From Chloroflexota bacterium (GTDB lineage Bacteria > Chloroflexota > Anaerolineae > Aggregatilineales > UBA2796): DNA of 14,473 nucleotides. The position numbers were made by a program, and so were the translations under genes. A model generated the notes under the pieces. It did not search any database, had not been told where the DNA came from, and saw nothing but the letters and a program-made list of their open reading frames with translations. The stretch is taken from the NCBI GenBank assembly GCA_017743585.1, contig JAGHYP010000040.1, forward strand, positions 1 to 14,473, written 5' to 3'. Positions 1 to 7,400 of the stretch are shown piece by piece (positions within the stretch are counted from its first letter, which is position 1; each line of letters opens with the position of its first letter).

Positions 1-485
1 TTGTCCAGCTCGGTGGTCGCCAGCACAAAGATGACGTGCGGCGGCGGCTCTTCAAGCGTTTTGAGCAGCGCATCGAAAGCCGCGCCCGAGAAGCGATGCA
101 CCTCATCCACAATGTAGACCTTGTAGCGCCCTTCTGCAGGCGCAAAGCTGACCTTCTCGCGCAGCTCGCGCACGTCATCCACGCCGTTGTTGCTGGCGGC
201 GTCGATTTCGATCAGATCGAGGAAGCGCCCCTCATTGATGGCGACGCAACAGCAGCATTCGTTGCACGGTCGCGCTTGCGGATCGGGATGCAAGCAGTTG
301 ACCGCCTTCGCCAGAAGGCGCGCCATTGTGGTCTTGCCCGTGCCGCGCGGGCCGTTGAAAAGGTAAGCATGCCGCACGCGACCTTGCACAATGGCATTGC
401 GCAGCGTGCGCGTGATGTGCGCCTGACCGATCACTTCATCGAAGCTGCGCGGGCGCCACTTCAGGTAAAGCGCTTGGTCCGGCAC
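1..485 (-). CDS. dnaX: DNA polymerase III subunit gamma/tau, N-terminal part (cut by window edge)
   Basis: This is the AAA+ clamp-loader subunit that loads the sliding clamp on primed DNA during replication. I read 161 codons from a GTG at 485. The start is chosen because AAGGAGG lies 8 bases upstream and the protein begins in the family style (LYLKWRPRSFDEVIGQ, residues 6-21). Walker A GPRGTGKT is at residues 45-52. The zinc module uses C64, C74, C77 and C80, with extra cysteines at 78 and 79. Walker B and its surroundings (VDEVH, residues 126-130) are followed by LLKTLEEPP (140-148) and the sensor-1 stretch LATTE (155-159). All landmarks of domains I-II visible in this part are intact. The rest of the ATPase, domain III and the tau C-terminus lie outside the window. 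It follows two secreted-protein genes on the same strand, 85 bases after the previous stop, but has its own candidate promoter. Identification is very secure. Confidence 0.96.
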   Translation of the reverse strand, partial: MPDQALYLKWRPRSFDEVIGQAHITRTLRNAIVQGRVRHAYLFNGPRGTGKTTMARLLAKAVNCLHPDPQARPCNECCCCVAINEGRFLDLIEIDAASNNGVDDVRELREKVSFAPAEGRYKVYIVDEVHRFSGAAFDALLKTLEEPPPHVIFVLATTELD

Positions 486-527
486 GGGCAGAGCCTCCTT
501 GTGCGGCACATATTTCGAGGTAGCCAG

Positions 528-536
528 ATTGTAACA
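528..536 (-). promoter_or_regulatory. Candidate extended -10 promoter of dnaX
   Basis: On the minus strand the sequence TGTTACAAT (536 to 528) is an extended -10 element: TGn followed by TACAAT, five of six matches to TATAAT. The predicted transcript would start near 521 and give a leader of about 36 bases carrying the AAGGAGG site of dnaX. No good -35 hexamer lies 16-18 bases upstream, which an extended -10 can tolerate. This is inferred from sequence only. Confidence 0.4.
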
Positions 537-570
537 TCAAGCCAGCGCCGCGCTGAGCCGCTCTGCGCGC

Positions 571-1047
571 TCAACGGCTGAGCAGGACGGTCACCACCAG
601 CTCGCTCTCCGTGATGCTGACGCTCTCAACCGTGTAGCGCCCGCGCGCGCGGCTATCAATGTAGCGGCGCACAGCGCCTTCAATGGCGCGCCGAGCGGCG
701 CTGTTGAGCATGGCGAGCTGCGCGGCGCTCAGCGGCACGCCTTCAACGGTCGCGCTGATCGCCTGCCATGAGAGACGACCATTGCTGACAATCGGCTGCC
801 AGACTGAGACCGTGTTCAAGGTCAGGCCGGCGTTGACGACCTTTGCCATCACCACTGCCTGACCGCTCTGTAGGTCAACATTGACGGCGCTGACGAAACG
901 GCGCGCCGAAGGCGGCAAGCGATAGGCGTTGATCTCCTGCTCAGTGATGGTGTATGTGACGCGGTCCTGCGCTTGGATCGGCGCAGGCACGGCGAGCAGG
1001 ACGGCGATAACGGCAATGATGCCCAAAGCACGGCGAAAACGGCGCAT
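571..1047 (-). CDS. Unrecognised secreted protein, 158 residues
   Basis: I do not recognise a named family with confidence. Residues 1-26 form a clear signal peptide: basic MRRFRR, a hydrophobic stretch, then PIQAQ with likely cleavage after an Ala-Gln-type site. The mature part is about 130 residues of alternating hydrophobic strands. It opens with YTITEQEINAY and has paired segments of the kind VNVDLQSGQAVVMAKV and VESVSITESELVVTVLL, with a central VPLSAAQLAML helix. That layout (a 'TEQEIN' opening, a strand pair, a helix, a final beta strand) recalls small lipid- or ligand-binding secreted proteins of the LmeA/DUF2993 type, but this is only a resemblance. A modest ribosome binding site (AGAGG) precedes the ATG. 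It lies 137 bases after the DUF3352 gene and 85 bases before dnaX, both on the same strand, and no strong promoter is visible in the upstream gap, so readthrough from the DUF3352 gene is plausible. Confidence 0.75.
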   Translation of the reverse strand: MRRFRRALGIIAVIAVLLAVPAPIQAQDRVTYTITEQEINAYRLPPSARRFVSAVNVDLQSGQAVVMAKVVNAGLTLNTVSVWQPIVSNGRLSWQAISATVEGVPLSAAQLAMLNSAARRAIEGAVRRYIDSRARGRYTVESVSITESELVVTVLLSR

Positions 1048-1184
1048 CTCTGTGACCTCTTCATGCCCTCAGGGCTTGAACTCAAACGCGACGAAGGCGG
1101 CAGCGGCGAGCCACTTGTGATTTTCAAGAGCGCGCGGGCAGACGTAGCTGCGCCTGCCCACAATGGTCAATAGTTATGGAAAAA

Positions 1185-2921
1185 TCACTCAGGCAAGGTC
1201 AGCACGGCGCGCGCAGTCTGGAAGCCATTGCGCGCAGCAGAGCTGATCGAGCTGCTGCTGAGCAATTTGGCGAAGAATTGCGCTCGGAAGCGCGTATCTC
1301 TGAAAAGCTCCAGCGCGCTGGAGCGCCCGAGGCGCTCGCTTTCCTGAAGCGCGAGGACTTCTGCGAGCAAATTGATGGCGTCGCTGCCCATGTACAGAAC
1401 TTGGTTGCTCCTAGGCAGCAGATACCGCTGCGCTTCTCGGTAGCCTGCCGCCGCCAAAAGACCTTCCGCGCCGCTCTCGATGTGCGCTGCCGCCGCGCCA
1501 GTGGCGATGTAAAACACCGCGTCGTTGACGCCGATCACGACCTGAATAGGCGTGGTCAGGTTCGGCAAGTTGATGGTGAGCGTGACGCGCCTCTCGCCGG
1601 GCGTCACGGTCACGGCTGGCACATCGCGCAGAGACGCCTGAAGCGCGCTGCCCAGCACAGCGATGAGCCTAGCAGCTTTCCTCGGATCGGTCGCTTCAGT
1701 CACCAGGCCGAGGTCGTAGCCGACGAACGGCAAGCGCAAGCTTGGATCAATGCCCAGCTCCAGCAGCGAGCGCTCTTGCGGCGTGTGCGCGATGAAGATC
1801 GCGAAATCGCCCGTCAGCCAGCTCAGGATGTCTTGGTTCAGATCGAGCCCGAGCGAAGAGCGCAAGGCCTCTTCAAATTGTTGCAACGCAAGCTCAAATC
1901 CAAGCAGCTCGGCTTGTCCGCTCAAGATGAGGCGCAGCGCGCTCAAAAGCGCCCGATAGTACGCGCTCAAGTCGCGCAGATGCACGGAGAGGACGGTATC
2001 AGCAGGCATCCATCGGGCGAAGTCAGGATTGACGGGCTTGCCGAGGCTGGGATCGCCGACGAGCTCGGTATTCTGAATGGCGACGTCCAGCACGAGCGAG
2101 CGTCCATCGAGGATGGTGGCGCCGATGGCGAACGGCACCGCGAAAGAGCGCACTAGGTCGCGCTGCTCGCGCGGCAGGAAGGCGGCGAACTGCCCGAGCT
2201 CGCTCAGGTTCGCGTAAGCGAAGATGTTGTAGGCGCTCTCGGGCAATGCTCCAACGGTCTGCTTGAATTGCGGATTGGCGTTCAGCTTGGCGGCGCGGCT
2301 CAGCGCGCTGTTCACGCTTGCTTTCGTGCCGGCCAAGACGAGCGTCTCGCTCACGCGCACTAGGAGGGGCTGTTGCAAATCCTCGTAGTCTGTGAACTCA
2401 GCCGAGCGGCTCTTGCTGTAGCTGCGCGGATCGGCGAGGCTCTCGAGGGTCGCCTCAAACGCAGCGCGATTGACGATTCGAGCCGCCAGCAAGGTCTCGG
2501 TCTGAGCGTCGTTGCGCGGGTCTGCGTCGAGCAGCTTTTCGAGCGAGCCGATGGCAAACGCGATGGTATCGCCAAGCCACGGGCGAACTTTCGTCTGAAA
2601 ATCGCCGCCAAGCGCCTGCTGCGCCGCCAGATCGAGCAGCTGCTTCAGGCTGAAGCTGGGCAGCGTAAGGCGCGGCAGCGTATCGTAGACTTTCTGGATC
2701 AAGCTATCGAGCAGCTCGATGTAGTTGTCATCCGTGCGCAGCGCGAAGAAGAAGGTTGAGTCGCTCGGCATGAGCGCCGCCATGCCCTCGATATCGGCTT
2801 GGGCAAGGCGAGCAGTGTTTTCGGCAGTGCGTTGCGCGGTCAGCTGAGCGGAAGGCGCGGCGAGGCTCGCGATGAGCAGGGCAATCGGCAGAATTGCCCA
2901 AAGGCGCTTCAGGCGGCACAT
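1185..2921 (-). CDS. DUF3352 domain-containing secreted protein
   Basis: A secreted protein of unknown function, 578 residues from the chosen ATG. I prefer ATG at 2921 to the GTG at 2927: GAGG at 2930-2927 is spaced 5 bases from the ATG but overlaps the GTG. Residues 1 to about 28 are a signal peptide (MCRLKRLW, a hydrophobic core, then a small-residue cleavage region). There is no lipobox cysteine after the core. The mature part opens with the pattern typical of DUF3352: MAALMPSDSTFFFALRTDDN, then a helix, PWLGDTIAFAIGSLE, and a repeat of the same theme further on (MPADTVLSVHLRDLS, then SWLTGDFAIFIAH), consistent with two related halves. DUF3352 proteins are common in Chloroflexota and Cyanobacteria and have no established activity. 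It is the first gene of the minus-strand block leading to dnaX and is divergent from the primary sigma factor gene. The family call is by pattern, without a search. Confidence 0.8.
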   Translation of the reverse strand: MCRLKRLWAILPIALLIASLAAPSAQLTAQRTAENTARLAQADIEGMAALMPSDSTFFFALRTDDNYIELLDSLIQKVYDTLPRLTLPSFSLKQLLDLAAQQALGGDFQTKVRPWLGDTIAFAIGSLEKLLDADPRNDAQTETLLAARIVNRAAFEATLESLADPRSYSKSRSAEFTDYEDLQQPLLVRVSETLVLAGTKASVNSALSRAAKLNANPQFKQTVGALPESAYNIFAYANLSELGQFAAFLPREQRDLVRSFAVPFAIGATILDGRSLVLDVAIQNTELVGDPSLGKPVNPDFARWMPADTVLSVHLRDLSAYYRALLSALRLILSGQAELLGFELALQQFEEALRSSLGLDLNQDILSWLTGDFAIFIAHTPQERSLLELGIDPSLRLPFVGYDLGLVTEATDPRKAARLIAVLGSALQASLRDVPAVTVTPGERRVTLTINLPNLTTPIQVVIGVNDAVFYIATGAAAAHIESGAEGLLAAAGYREAQRYLLPRSNQVLYMGSDAINLLAEVLALQESERLGRSSALELFRDTRFRAQFFAKLLSSSSISSAARNGFQTARAVLTLPE

Positions 2922-2961
2922 ACACACCTCAACTTTGTGCAGACACCCGTCAACAAGTAAC

Positions 2962-2967
2962 AGTATA
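2962..2967 (-). promoter_or_regulatory. Candidate -10 element for the DUF3352 gene
   Basis: TATACT on the minus strand matches TATAAT at five of six positions and lies 40 bases upstream of the ATG at 2921, giving a leader of roughly 34 bases. No recognisable -35 hexamer lies 15-19 bases upstream (the region is GC-alternating) and the TGn extension is absent, so this is tentative. Confidence 0.3.
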
Positions 2968-3003
2968 CAGCAGTTTTCCGAATGGCGCGCGGGATTCTAG
3001 GGC

Positions 3004-3032
3004 TTGACACGCCCTTAAAAAAGCACTACGCT
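3004..3032 (+). promoter_or_regulatory. Candidate sigma-70-type promoter of rpoD
   Basis: A perfect -35 hexamer TTGACA (3004-3009) is followed after exactly 17 bases by TACGCT (3027-3032), which keeps the first, second and last bases of TATAAT. The predicted start is near 3039. The same TACGCT hexamer appears in the candidate promoter of the sugar transporter operon at 10333-10338. The perfect -35 with ideal spacing supports the call; the weak -10 limits it. Confidence 0.45.
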
Positions 3033-3292
3033 AAGCATATGGCGCTCGACGCAAGACTCACAAGACTCAAACGAGCTGAGCCGTAGTGGTGGCATTCATG
3101 CGCTACGCAAGCTTGACGAGCAGCACCATCCGCACTCCCCGCTTTGCGATCCCAATTCTAACACAACGCTATAGTGCTGTGTGGCGCGTCCCAAGACGGC
3201 GAGGCGTGCGTCTTGCGCGCTGAGTGAGTCCGTCAGGCAAACGCACGGATCGCTCCTAAAGCCATTTAGACCATGTAGGAGGCAAACGCAAG

Positions 3293-4444
3293 GTGATTCA
3301 GGAACTCTTGAACCGAGCCGAGCGGCGAGGATACGTTACCGTTGAAGATGTGATGGAGGTGCTGGAGGAGGAGGCAGATGATACCCACACTCTCGAATCG
3401 GTCTTAGACGAACTGGATGAGCTTGGGATTGAACTGCGCCAAGACGACTTGCAGCGCGACGAGACAGACGAGCTGGAAGACGACTACGACGCTGAAAGCG
3501 AAGAAATCCAAGACTTCGGCGATATAGATGCCGTCTCCGCTGATGACCCCGTGGGTCTATACTTCCGCCAAATGGCGCAAGAGCCTCTCCTCACCGCTCA
3601 AGAAGAAATCGAACTCGCCAAACGCATTGAACTCGGTAGAGAAATGGCGCTCAAGCTGCAGAACACGCCCGATCTCGATCCTGAACAACGCCGCCAGCTT
3701 GAGGAAATCGTTCGCGATGGACAAGCCGCTCGCGAACACCTTGGACGCGCGAACACGCGCCTTGTGGTCAGCATTGCCAAACGCTACATGGGACAAGGCT
3801 TGCCCTTCCCTGACCTGATTCAGGAGGGCAACGTCGGGCTGATGCGCGCTGTGGATAAGTACGATTATCAACGCGGCAATCGCTTCAGCACGTATGCCAC
3901 GTGGTGGATCAGACAAGCCATCACGCGCGCGCTCGCCCAAAAGACTCGCACCATTCGCATTCCACTCCACATGACCGAGCGCATTCGCCAGATGTATCGC
4001 ACAGCGCAGCTACTTGAGCAATCGCTCGGCAGGCGGCCGACGCCCGAAGAAATTGCGGCCGAGATGGATGTTCCTGTCGAGACCGTGCGCAACATGATGG
4101 ATGCCAGCCAGCACGCCATCGCCCTAGAGCGACCAGTCGGCGATGATGGCGATAGCGAGTTCGGCGATTTCATTGAAGATCAGGAGACGCCTAGCCCTGT
4201 CGAGGCAGCGACGCAGCACATGCTGCAGGAGACAATCGAAGAGGTGCTGAGCGAGCTGACGCCGCGCCAGAGCCACATCTTGCGGCTGCGCTTCGGCCTG
4301 GGCGGCGGCGATCCGCACACGCTGGAAGAGATCGCCAACAAGTTCGGCCTGAGCCGCGAGCGCATCCGCCAATTGGAGAAAGAGGCGCTGCGCCGCTTGC
4401 GTCATCCGCGTCTGGCGCACATGCTCAGAGATTACCTCTCCTGA
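3293..4444 (+). CDS. rpoD: RNA polymerase primary sigma factor RpoD/SigA
   Basis: The housekeeping sigma factor that directs core RNA polymerase to -35/-10 promoters. It has 383 residues from a GTG at 3293, with AGGAGG 10 bases upstream. Domains in order: region 1.1 (about 1-50, starting IQELLNRAERRGYVTVEDVM), an acidic linker (51-80), region 1.2 (81-115, DPVGLYFRQMAQEPLLTAQE), region 2 (151-222) with the sigma-70 signature PFPDLIQEGNVGLM at 171-184 and the -10 recognition helix around YATWWIRQAITRA (201-213), region 3 (about 229-305), and region 4 (317-376) with the -35 recognition helix-turn-helix TLEEIANKFGLSRERIRQLE (343-362). Region 1.1 and the strong region 2.4 and 4.2 matches mark a group 1 factor, as opposed to an alternative sigma. 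The length is typical of compact SigA proteins that lack the large non-conserved insert of E. coli RpoD. It is a single-gene block ended by the hairpin at 4456-4475. Confidence 0.96.
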   Translation: MIQELLNRAERRGYVTVEDVMEVLEEEADDTHTLESVLDELDELGIELRQDDLQRDETDELEDDYDAESEEIQDFGDIDAVSADDPVGLYFRQMAQEPLLTAQEEIELAKRIELGREMALKLQNTPDLDPEQRRQLEEIVRDGQAAREHLGRANTRLVVSIAKRYMGQGLPFPDLIQEGNVGLMRAVDKYDYQRGNRFSTYATWWIRQAITRALAQKTRTIRIPLHMTERIRQMYRTAQLLEQSLGRRPTPEEIAAEMDVPVETVRNMMDASQHAIALERPVGDDGDSEFGDFIEDQETPSPVEAATQHMLQETIEEVLSELTPRQSHILRLRFGLGGGDPHTLEEIANKFGLSRERIRQLEKEALRRLRHPRLAHMLRDYLS

Positions 4445-4450
4445 ACAGAA

Positions 4451-4485
4451 GAAAAGGGCGGCAAGTTTGCCGCCCTGCTCTTTTC
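4451..4485. terminator. Bidirectional intrinsic terminator between rpoD and the convergent giant gene
   Basis: An 8-bp perfect stem GGGCGGCA/TGCCGCCC (4456-4463 with 4468-4475) closes a 4-base AGTT loop. GAAAA lies on the left flank and TGCTCTTTTC on the right, so either strand gives a GC-rich hairpin followed by a U-rich stretch. It starts 12 bases after the rpoD stop and lies 14 bases past the stop of the convergent gene at 4499, so it fits as a shared terminator for both. Confidence 0.85.
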
Positions 4486-4498
4486 ATACGCACAACGC

Positions 4499-7400
4499 CT
4501 AGAAGTCGTCCGGCGTCGGCTCGCTGGTCGCCTCACTGGTCGGCGCGCTCTCTTCAGTCGGCACGCTCTCTTCAGTTGGCGCGCTGAGCTCAGGGGCAGA
4601 GTCGCGCGGCGAGACGCCGCCCGCGCTGAAATCCAGCTCAGAGAACGCATCCGGCGAGAAGCGCAGCACTCGCCCGCCGCCTGCGTCGCTCAGGAACAGG
4701 CGACCTTGCGCGTCAAAGACGATCCCGCCAAGCACGCCGAACTGATTCAGCTGCACATAAGGCGCTCTGCCGAGCTTGCCGAAGGTGAGGATAGGATTGC
4801 CTTGCGTATCGTAGACCAGCACGCGCCCGACGTCAGGATCGGTCACGAATAGATAGCGCCCTGACGGGTCGAGCGCCAAGTACGGGCGATTGCCGCTATC
4901 TTGGCTCGGCGTTGTGCCATACCAAGCCGGCACGTCCCAAGAGCGCAGGTATTGCCCTTCGAGCGTGAAGACGTCAATGCGCTTGTTCCACGTGCTGGCG
5001 ATGAATAGCTCGTTGGTGCGCTCGTTGATCGCCAAGCCGACAGGCTCGAAGAGCGCGCCCGCCTCAACGCCGCGCCGCCCGAAATCGTAGAGCAGGTTGC
5101 CTTCCCGGTCGTAGACGCGTATCCGCTTGTTGCCAGTATCCGCCACGAAGACGCGCCCTGTCGAGTCCACTTTGACGTCGCGCGGGCCGTAGAAGCCGAC
5201 TGGGCTGCCAGCTCTCTCAGAGACGGCGTGCTCAAAAAAGCCCCAAGCGCGCAGCGGCGTGCCGTCATTGGCGAAGACTTGGATGCGATGATGCCATGTG
5301 TCTGCCACGAAGATCGTCCCGTCTTGATCCACGGCGATGCCCCACGGCTCGCGCAAGATGCCTAGCTCGCCGATCAGGTTCGGGTCGCTGCTGGGGTTCG
5401 GCCGGCCGAACGCGCGCAAGAAGCGCCCCTCGGCGTCGTAGATCACGACCCGCCCGTTGCGCGTATCTGCCACGTACAGCTTGCCCTCAGCGTCCACAGC
5501 CAACCCGCGCGGCGCGTTGAGCGCCGCCTCAGGCGATAGCACCAGCTCAGCAGCGCAGGTATCGCAGCGTAGCTCGGCGAATGGATCGACGGGCAGCGCG
5601 CTCGGGCGCGTTGTGCCAACCCCGAAATCCCAGACTTGCGCCGCGACGTCCTTGCGCACATAGAACACAAGGCGATCCGAGACGGGCCACTTATCCAGCG
5701 TGAACGACGTGCCTGTGACGCCCGTCATGCGCTGGTAAGCGCGCGTGTAGGTTGTGTAATCGCGATTCCACCAGATATCCCACAGCGCGCGCGCCATCTC
5801 AGGGTCGGCGAAGGCGTCGTCAATGCGCTTCAAGTTCAGGTTGAAGTATTCCTGCATCGGCCACCACAGCCGAATCATCTCGAAGCGGTAGAACTTGTCG
5901 CCGACTTGCCCTGCGATCTTGCTGCTGTTGTTCAGCCCGACCACCAGCGCCACGTATTGGTCGATATCAGGAATGCCGCCTGTCAGGTCGCCCAAGTAGC
6001 GCCCGTTCGGGAAGTTCCGGAAATACCACGAGCCGGGCCACGATACTTCGTTATCGTAGCCGACGCGGATGCTCATCCCGTCCGTCGTCCGTCGGCTGAT
6101 CTCTTCGAGGTAATTGATGATCGTCTTGTTGGCGGGCGCGGCGTGCGCGTAGACCATGAACTCGGTCGCGAAGTCGTAGTTGATGTAAGCAGCCATCCAA
6201 GCGTGGCGCGCCGTCAGCACGGCGAGCAGCGCGAAGAAGCCCAGCACGCCAACTCGCACAGCCTGCTGTGCGCCGATCGCTCTCAGCACGCGCCAGAGAG
6301 CGTACAGCACAATGCCTGTGAAGATCAGCACGCTGAACCAATTCAAGGTCTGCAGCTGCCCCTCGCGAGTCAGGCCGCCCAAGCCGCGCTGCGCCACGCC
6401 AATCGCGTTCACGATGCCGAATACCGCCAGCGGAACTAGGAAAATCAGCGCCCAGCTGCGCCGCCAGAAGGCTTGCCAATCCACTCTCTCCAGCAGCGTG
6501 CCAAGATACCAGCCGGCCGAGAGCGCAAAAGGCAGGGCGATGTGCGTGGTCAGCCAAGGCATTTTCTCGCCCGCCAAGGTCAGCGCGTATAGGATGAAGA
6601 CGCCCCAGAAGCCGACGAAGACGTTGAACAGCGGACGATTGAGCAGCTCTGGCTCAGGGATGGGGCGCTGTTCAGGCGCGAGCTGAGCGGCAGACGCCTT
6701 GTCAATTTGCTCGGTCGCGATCGGCTCGCCTTGTGCCTCGACCTGCGCTGTTGCATTCGGCAGAGCCTCGTGTTGAGTCGCCTGTTCAGCGGGCGCTTCT
6801 CGCTTTTGCGCAGCAGCGGCCGCTGCATAGCGCTCGGCGCGGAACTTCCAAAATTGTGAAAGCCCCATCACGCCTGCGAACATCGCGCCAATCGTCGCCA
6901 AATATTCGTAAAGCGGCAGCTGGATCAGCATGTAGTAATACTGCGGTTGGCTGCCGCGCCGCACGCCTTGCTGCGCCAGCCAATAGCCAAGCGAGCCGAC
7001 GATGCCCGTCGCCACGCCCTGCGGATTGGTGAACATGGTGGTGAAGAAGAAGGCGAAGACGCCGTAAAAAGCAGCCGTGCAGATCAGCCACAAGCTGGAG
7101 CGCCACGCCAAGCCTGCCGCTATCGAGACCAAGGCGAAGGGAATCACGCCGAGAATCATGGCGTTGATCTCGCGCGGCGCGTAGTAGCTGCTATCAAGCG
7201 GATAGCCGGCGAGGAAGATCGGAAAGGCAGCCGACCATGGCAGCACCAGCGAGCCGAGCAAGATGATCAGGTCAAAGGCAGGATAGCGCCGCATCTCCTG
7301 CCAGAACGTCGTGCGCCATCGCAGCCAAGTGATGCCAAGCACCGCCAAGATGCCGACCACCCACGCGCCGAAAATCCAGTAGTTGTTGAAGCTGGTCGGT

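Larger units (their letters stand above)
2928..3292. other. Divergent intergenic region between the DUF3352 gene and rpoD
   Basis: This 365-base stretch has no supported gene. It holds a candidate promoter on each strand (2962-2967 minus; 3004-3032 plus) and the AGGAGG ribosome binding site of rpoD at 3277-3282, 10 bases before the GTG. It also contains a lone TATAGT at 3170-3175 without a matching -35. If the plus-strand promoter is right, the rpoD messenger carries an untranslated leader of about 250 bases. I see no riboswitch consensus, tRNA fold or strong terminator in it. Confidence 0.6.

Noticed and set aside
212..397. Minus-strand 61-codon frame inside dnaX
   Set aside because: It is out of frame with the DnaX reading, which has Walker motifs and a strong ribosome binding site.
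540..570. Hairpin-like GCGC-rich stretch after the 158-residue gene as a terminator
   Set aside because: The stem is short or interrupted, and no U run follows on the minus strand.
1048..1184. TTGACC in the gap before the 158-residue gene as a promoter
   Set aside because: The expected -10 position reads TACGTC or CTACGT, too far from consensus.
1176..2156. Long plus-strand open frame of 326 codons opposite the DUF3352 gene
   Set aside because: The composition is a shadow of a GC-rich coding strand: Arg/Gln/Ala/Asp-rich with no domain pattern, while the minus strand has a signal peptide and a recognisable family pattern.
2919..2927. GTG at 2927 as start of the DUF3352 gene
   Set aside because: Its first base is part of the GAGG site; the ATG six bases later has proper spacing.
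3144..3175. TATAGT at 3170 as a second rpoD promoter
   Set aside because: The best upstream hexamer, TTGCGA, is 20 bases away, outside the normal spacing.
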